From the NCBI GenBank assembly GCA_964023205.1, contig OZ026843.1, positions 3,953,029 through 4,017,028 of the forward strand: a stretch of DNA of 64,000 nt, written 5' to 3'. Both the position numbers and the translations under genes were made by a program. Below are positions 54,301-60,300 of the stretch, in pieces. This DNA comes from Lutraria lutraria. Its lineage: Eukaryota > Mollusca > Bivalvia > Venerida > Mactridae. Each line of letters begins with the position of its first letter. Position 1 is the stretch's first letter. The notes beneath the pieces were generated by a model. The model was not told the origin of the DNA. It searched no databases and saw only the letters and a list, made by a program, of their open reading frames with translations.

Positions 54301-57300
54301 ATAAATTGCAATGGTTGCAAGCTGCCTCTGTCTGGGCTTTAAAATTAAACAATACTATTGTTGGAAGCTAACCTGAGTTCTGCTTCTTCCATAATTAAAT
54401 GTTCTCATGCATGAAAATCATAGGATGTACATCAGTAGAAGGTCATTACTATCCTGTGTTTTGTTGTTTAAAAGAAATTTGTGTCAAATTTAGCTGATAT
54501 TAATTGAATATATTATGATATTTAGTGTCTGTTTGGGAAATGCATTGCGATATTTGGGGTCCTCTGCATGTTGTCAATTGGTTATATGCTCTGACTAGTA
54601 ATCACTGGCCCCTCACCGCTAGGAGTTCAAATCCCATCTGATCAGAGAAATTTCACATGTGACTAAACTGTTTAGCTAGCTTACAGAAAGTCGTTGGTGT
54701 TACCCAGCTGGGTGTCCACCTGAGTTCATCCTCCAGTGTTATAGCTGGAAAAGTCAGTATATGACCCTGGCTGTCAGTGTAATATTAAACCCATGTGAAA
54801 AAAAGTATTTGAATCATACATTTGTAATTATTACAATGATTGCATGATACTGTACTAGCTGAGATATTGATTCATTGCATGGTGTGAATAATGCTATTTC
54901 AGTAAAAGTGTATCTATGTATGGTGGTCTAGATGCATGTTGCAAGCTATGTTGATGTATATTTTGGTTATATAGTTTGTCATGTGATGTTAGGAAGCTTG
55001 GCATGCTGTCATGTTGGCAGTGAGAAGACTGGGAACCAGTGCTTTTACAACATGTGTTTTCATTTCATTTTGCTTTAAGTAATTCCCATGTATGTAGCGA
55101 AAGAGTTATTATTCCAATAGCCCCATTTTTTAAATCCTGTTTTATCATTTGGAACTTAATTAATTACTAAAAAAACTTTCAATCTTTTAAGCAGCCAGTT
55201 CTGTAGAATCCTTCATTACTGACCTGAATTGCATGTTTTGTGCTATAAATACCTATCTGCTTTGGATTTATTTCTTGCAGAAGGCAAGCTTTATCAACAT
55301 TATAAATTTTCTAGACCACAAGAAAGTAATGTTGCTGTACCATTTTTATACCCCCGCCATTTGAAATGGCAGAAGTGCATAATGTGTTACCTCTGTTTGT
55401 CTGTTCAAATTTTGGTTTCCGAGCAATAACTCAAGAAATATTTCATGGATTGGTTTCATGATTTATATGAAGGTGTATAATAATAAAATACAAGTCAAGC
55501 TCGATTTCCTTTAAAATCCAAACATTTTAACAGGAGTTATGGCCCCTTTTTTACTTAGCTCTCAGTGAGGTCATTCATGTCCTCTGGCCACATTCTTATT
55601 TTTTAGTTTTATATAAAATTTCTCATTACTGGCTACTTACTACATGTGTTATTATATATATAATGTATTACACAATAAGCACCCTGTTATGGTTTGGTTT
55701 AGTGTTAGCATGCTCCCATAATTTACAGCAAGAAAAACAACGCAAATGTATACACATATCTACGGACGACTGTACGTGTCTCGGAAAATCCACATCATCA
55801 TCTTCATGGAAAGATAATTGCTGTTTTGATGCGGGGGTGGGTAACACACGCTAGTAATCACTCATAGTTTGTTATAGTAGAAGCACATGTTTCTCATGCA
55901 CTTTAGAAACATGCATTTCTCATGCATCGCAGAAACATGTATTTCTTGTACATCATAGAAATTACACATTTCTCATGCAATGTAGAATCACTTGTTTCTT
56001 GTGCACGGGACATTATTGCTTTATGTGTTATCACTGTAAACAAGATTTTATATTCTATGCACTTCTGTCAATGTAGCACTTGTGTCCTTTTTTGTCTAAT
56101 TTTCTAGTCAGATTTATCAAAATCATGACCTTCTTTTTTCACATTTTGTTTGCAGTATGTCGACTTCCTTATTAATTTTGATCCTTTCTGATTTTAAACA
56201 TATTTTACCTTTTTGCAATCATAAGGTATCCTATACATAACACTCTACTTTTTATGTGTCTTCTTAATGCTGCTTAAAAATGTTGTTTTGATAAAAAAAT
56301 AGCATTGCCCTGCTATTGTTATTTCTTTATATTTCATTGTATAGTTTGAAGATTTTTTAAGAGTTGTTGCCCTTGTTGAGAAAAAAATATATAAATTTCT
56401 GAAAATAGTGCCAGGTGACCTATATTTTTCTTTGTTGACTTAGACTGATTTTGTTTTGAGGTAACAGTTTTTAACATCAGGCTATAAAATCTTAATTTCT
56501 TAGCACAATATATTTTGATTTTGTAATTTATTACTTTCTGATGTATGGATATGGTTGTCTACCTTTATCTACTTCTGGGATTGTGTAACGTCATTTAAAA
56601 TGCTAATACATTAATAATATACATTTGTAATTAATTTATTTCAGTCAAATCAATACGCTATTGAATCTATGGAATTTTAATAGTTTTACTTCTATATTTT
56701 TCTCTATAGTTCTATAATACTATTATTAATTCAAAAGTGTTGTTTCAATTAATGGTTACATTATATTAATTACAGTTTGAATGTTTTCGCTAACACTGTT
56801 GTTTACTTTCATGCTAATTTTGTGTGATCAAAGTTTCAAAATGTTTTCTGAGAAGCTTCTGAAGATAGTTCAATACTTAACTCTTGCAGGAAGTCATTAT
56901 TTTTACTTTTTATGAGATTAGAGATCATTCTCAAATCTTGAAGATATGAGTTAACATCAAATTGCTTATGAACATCCTCTATTCTCAAATACCATTTTAT
57001 TCTCAATATACTTTAGTAAACTATAAAATGATATATGCACAGTATGGGTAATGTCGATATATTTAAGTAAACAATTGTCAATTATTCTTGCAGCAGAATA
57101 TTTTATTTCTTCAAGTTTTTATTTTCTTATCATAACTATTGAGTACATTTCAATATAAAAATAGCGATTTAAAAACAATCTCAAATTTTATATATGAGAT
57201 TGGTCTCCATACTCACAGTATAATTATAATTGATAAATTACTTCACATCATTCTTTAGAAGATCATTTCAATGTACTTTCATATGAATTTTCTCTATAAT

Positions 57301-60300
57301 TACAAATGTAGGATCACTTCACCTTTTTCGTTGTGATATCTATGTATATATACATATATACTGGAAATGTAGACAGACTTTTACTACTAAGTGTAGAAAT
57401 GAGCTTAGCTTCAGTCATGGTCCAGTGGTTTGTGTGCTAGACTTGTAAATTCAAATCCTGGTTGCAGCAGGTCATACTCTTCTAAGAAAATTTGACAAAA
57501 AAGATGATTTTCTGAAGTTGCCAGCTCCATGTGAAAGATTATGTTAGTACTTATCAGAACACAGTCCAGGAAATCTGGTTAAGTAAACTGACTGCCATTA
57601 TTAAACAACTGAAATATCCTTGAAAATTGGCATTAAACCCACTGAAAAAAAAAAAAAAAACATTATAAAGCTTAGAAGTGTGTTGGCTGTAACATACTGG
57701 TCATTGACACAGCATTTGACATGTTCACAGAATGCTTCTAAACCACAGTGCATGTTGTGTATGCTTATCTTGTGTTCATCTATTACATCTTACACTTTGC
57801 TTACATAAATATTGTAGTATAATATCCAGAATGCTAGTTAATGAAACTTGTCTTTGTGATAACAAACACTATGCTCTACATGTAATAGTATTAGCGATTT
57901 AGACGGATGATTTTGCATGTAATTTCTGTTTTTACCTGCTTTGGCTGATTATTATTCATTTGTATTGCTAGCCTATTCTGCCATTAAATAATGAAAACAT
58001 ACCTCATTAGTTCATCGAGTATTTTAGTTTAGTTAAATAGTTCAACTCAATGCATTATATGGCATGATTTAATTATTTCTTAAATTGGCTTGTGTATGTT
58101 TTCCCTGTCTTGTTAATAGTTTGATTTATTCATTCACAATATTTTCTGTGATTGTTGCATCATTGTTCCGTGTTTGATTATATCGCCTCCCATGTTCATA
58201 TGTTTTACAGTGAAAACTCATGATTTGTAATTCTCCAGTTGTAGCCTTTTTATGTGTTTTTGGGGGGGGGGGGGGGGCAAAAATAGTGTGAACTGTAAAA
58301 CTGTTAGAAAGGAAATTCTATTTTTGAAACACTTAAAGAATTTATTTTAAAGTTTATTATAGAAATTTTCAAATAATCACTGAAAGGGAATTACTTTCTT
58401 TTCAAATGAAACGAAATGATGTTGGTTTAATGCGCTGATGGTTAATTTGTTACTGATAAGCCACATCTTGTATGAATAAAACACTCTATGAATGAATTAT
58501 GTTACAGAGGTTAACTCTTACGCATTGATTGTTTGTTTAAATTAAAAATCCTCACCATGGTCTTATTAGACTATAATTTTGAGTTTTCACTGTATAATAA
58601 ACCCACAATCACTGTCAGAAACAGTCTGAGAATGTGTCAGTTGTTGGTCTGACATATAGAAGTTTACCAGTCCAAATCCCTTAAATCTCCATGCTTGATA
58701 GACAAGGAAGAACCAGTCTGGTTAACTTATCTGGTATCAGCATCTTCTAAATCTGTCTTTACTGTGTCTGTCTGGTCTAGAGATTTGAAAGCATCTCATG
58801 ACACTGATCATCCAGAATTTATTCAGTACTTGAAACATTTATTAACATCATGGACATATATTTTTCCCTTACAGGATGAAGATTTAAAACGTGTATTTTT
58901 ACCTCCACCAGAGTACGGTAGTGTTACATACTCTCATAATAAACTGGATTCTCCAACATTCGATCACCGTCATCCTGTACATACAGAACCTAAACACCTG
59001 TATAATGGTAGTGACACTGATTCATGTAGGAAGTCACCTTGGCATTATGATGGTAAGTATAGCTTTGTATAGTAATGTATATTCCATATCAAATACACCC
59101 AGGTGCATTAGATGTAAAATCAATTTGTTTGTTTCTGGTTACACGGCCTACATTAATAATTCCCCGTGACCCGAGTCTTTTTATTGGGCCGGACCGCCGG
59201 AGTAACGATACGTCCACTTTCACATTTTTTTACCTTTCCGCATGCTTTCAAGAGCTGAAAAAGCCTAAACCTACATACCCTATTTTTAATGAGCATGTTA
59301 CCAGAAACAAACTGCCTTACATTATGAGAAGGTATTTTTAGCAATAATTAGTGCATGGTGCTTATCAGATTTTTGTTTCAAAGGTGAATGCGAATTATTA
59401 AAATTGAGGGTCATTTTCAAGTTCTGCTGGTTATTTTGATAAGAACTATGTACCTATTTCATAAACTTATCCAAACAAATAAAACATACATGACTGTAAG
59501 TCATCATACAACCATTATACCACTGAAATTTTGAGTAGAGAAAACACATGCATTTAGTATCAATTATGTACACCCATGTGAATACAACAAACTTATGTTT
59601 GATGATTATATTTGTAGATCCATACAACAAAGATCATTTCCGTAGTAAGGGAACGTTTGATAGTGATTATCCTGACAGGGGAAAGAATCAATATTACGAA
59701 CAAAATGGACATATTGTCAACGGAGGAAGGCCAAAGGTAAATACAGTCATACCTGAGTTAACTACTTCCTCTAAATACAGGCCACCATGTAAACAACAGC
59801 CAGTCTTTAGCTGGCAACATTGATTCAATAGACCAAATTAACCAATGAATAAAGATCAACCATACACAAGGAGGGCTATTTATTTTTACTTTTTGGTGAC
59901 CATTGTACACAGGTTTGACTGTAGACTTTTATAAATAATTTATTTGTATTTTATGTTTTTGTTCATATACTGTGTATTTGTGCCTTTATGTATTTACTGA
60001 ATAGTTATGCATGCATGTTTGCTAGATATAAGACCATCCTTAAAAAAAATTGGGTTCAGTTACACTTCTCATGATGAAATCATTTAAAACTCTCCCAACC
60101 TAAAGTTTTTAGCAATTTTGTCCAAAAAATATGTTCAGTCTTAATTTCAGCTTTTTGTTTTCAGTACAAGCATAATTATAATCTTACCCCAAAAAATGTC
60201 TACCTACCTAGCCCTCTGTTAAAATTTTAAGTTGCTTAAATGCATAGCAACATTTTAAGGATGGTCTGAGTGTATTTTGGTTTATTTGATGATTGAAACA

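Larger units (their letters stand above)
53847..58874 (+). other. Intron P-Q (5.0 kb)
   Basis: Contains a family B SINE (54574), an F1 repeat (55346), a weak cassette exon candidate (55729), a ~34-bp tandem repeat (55875), a family A SINE (57412) and a 16-G tract (58262). 56100-57400 is very AT-rich with nothing else recognisable. Confidence 0.75.
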
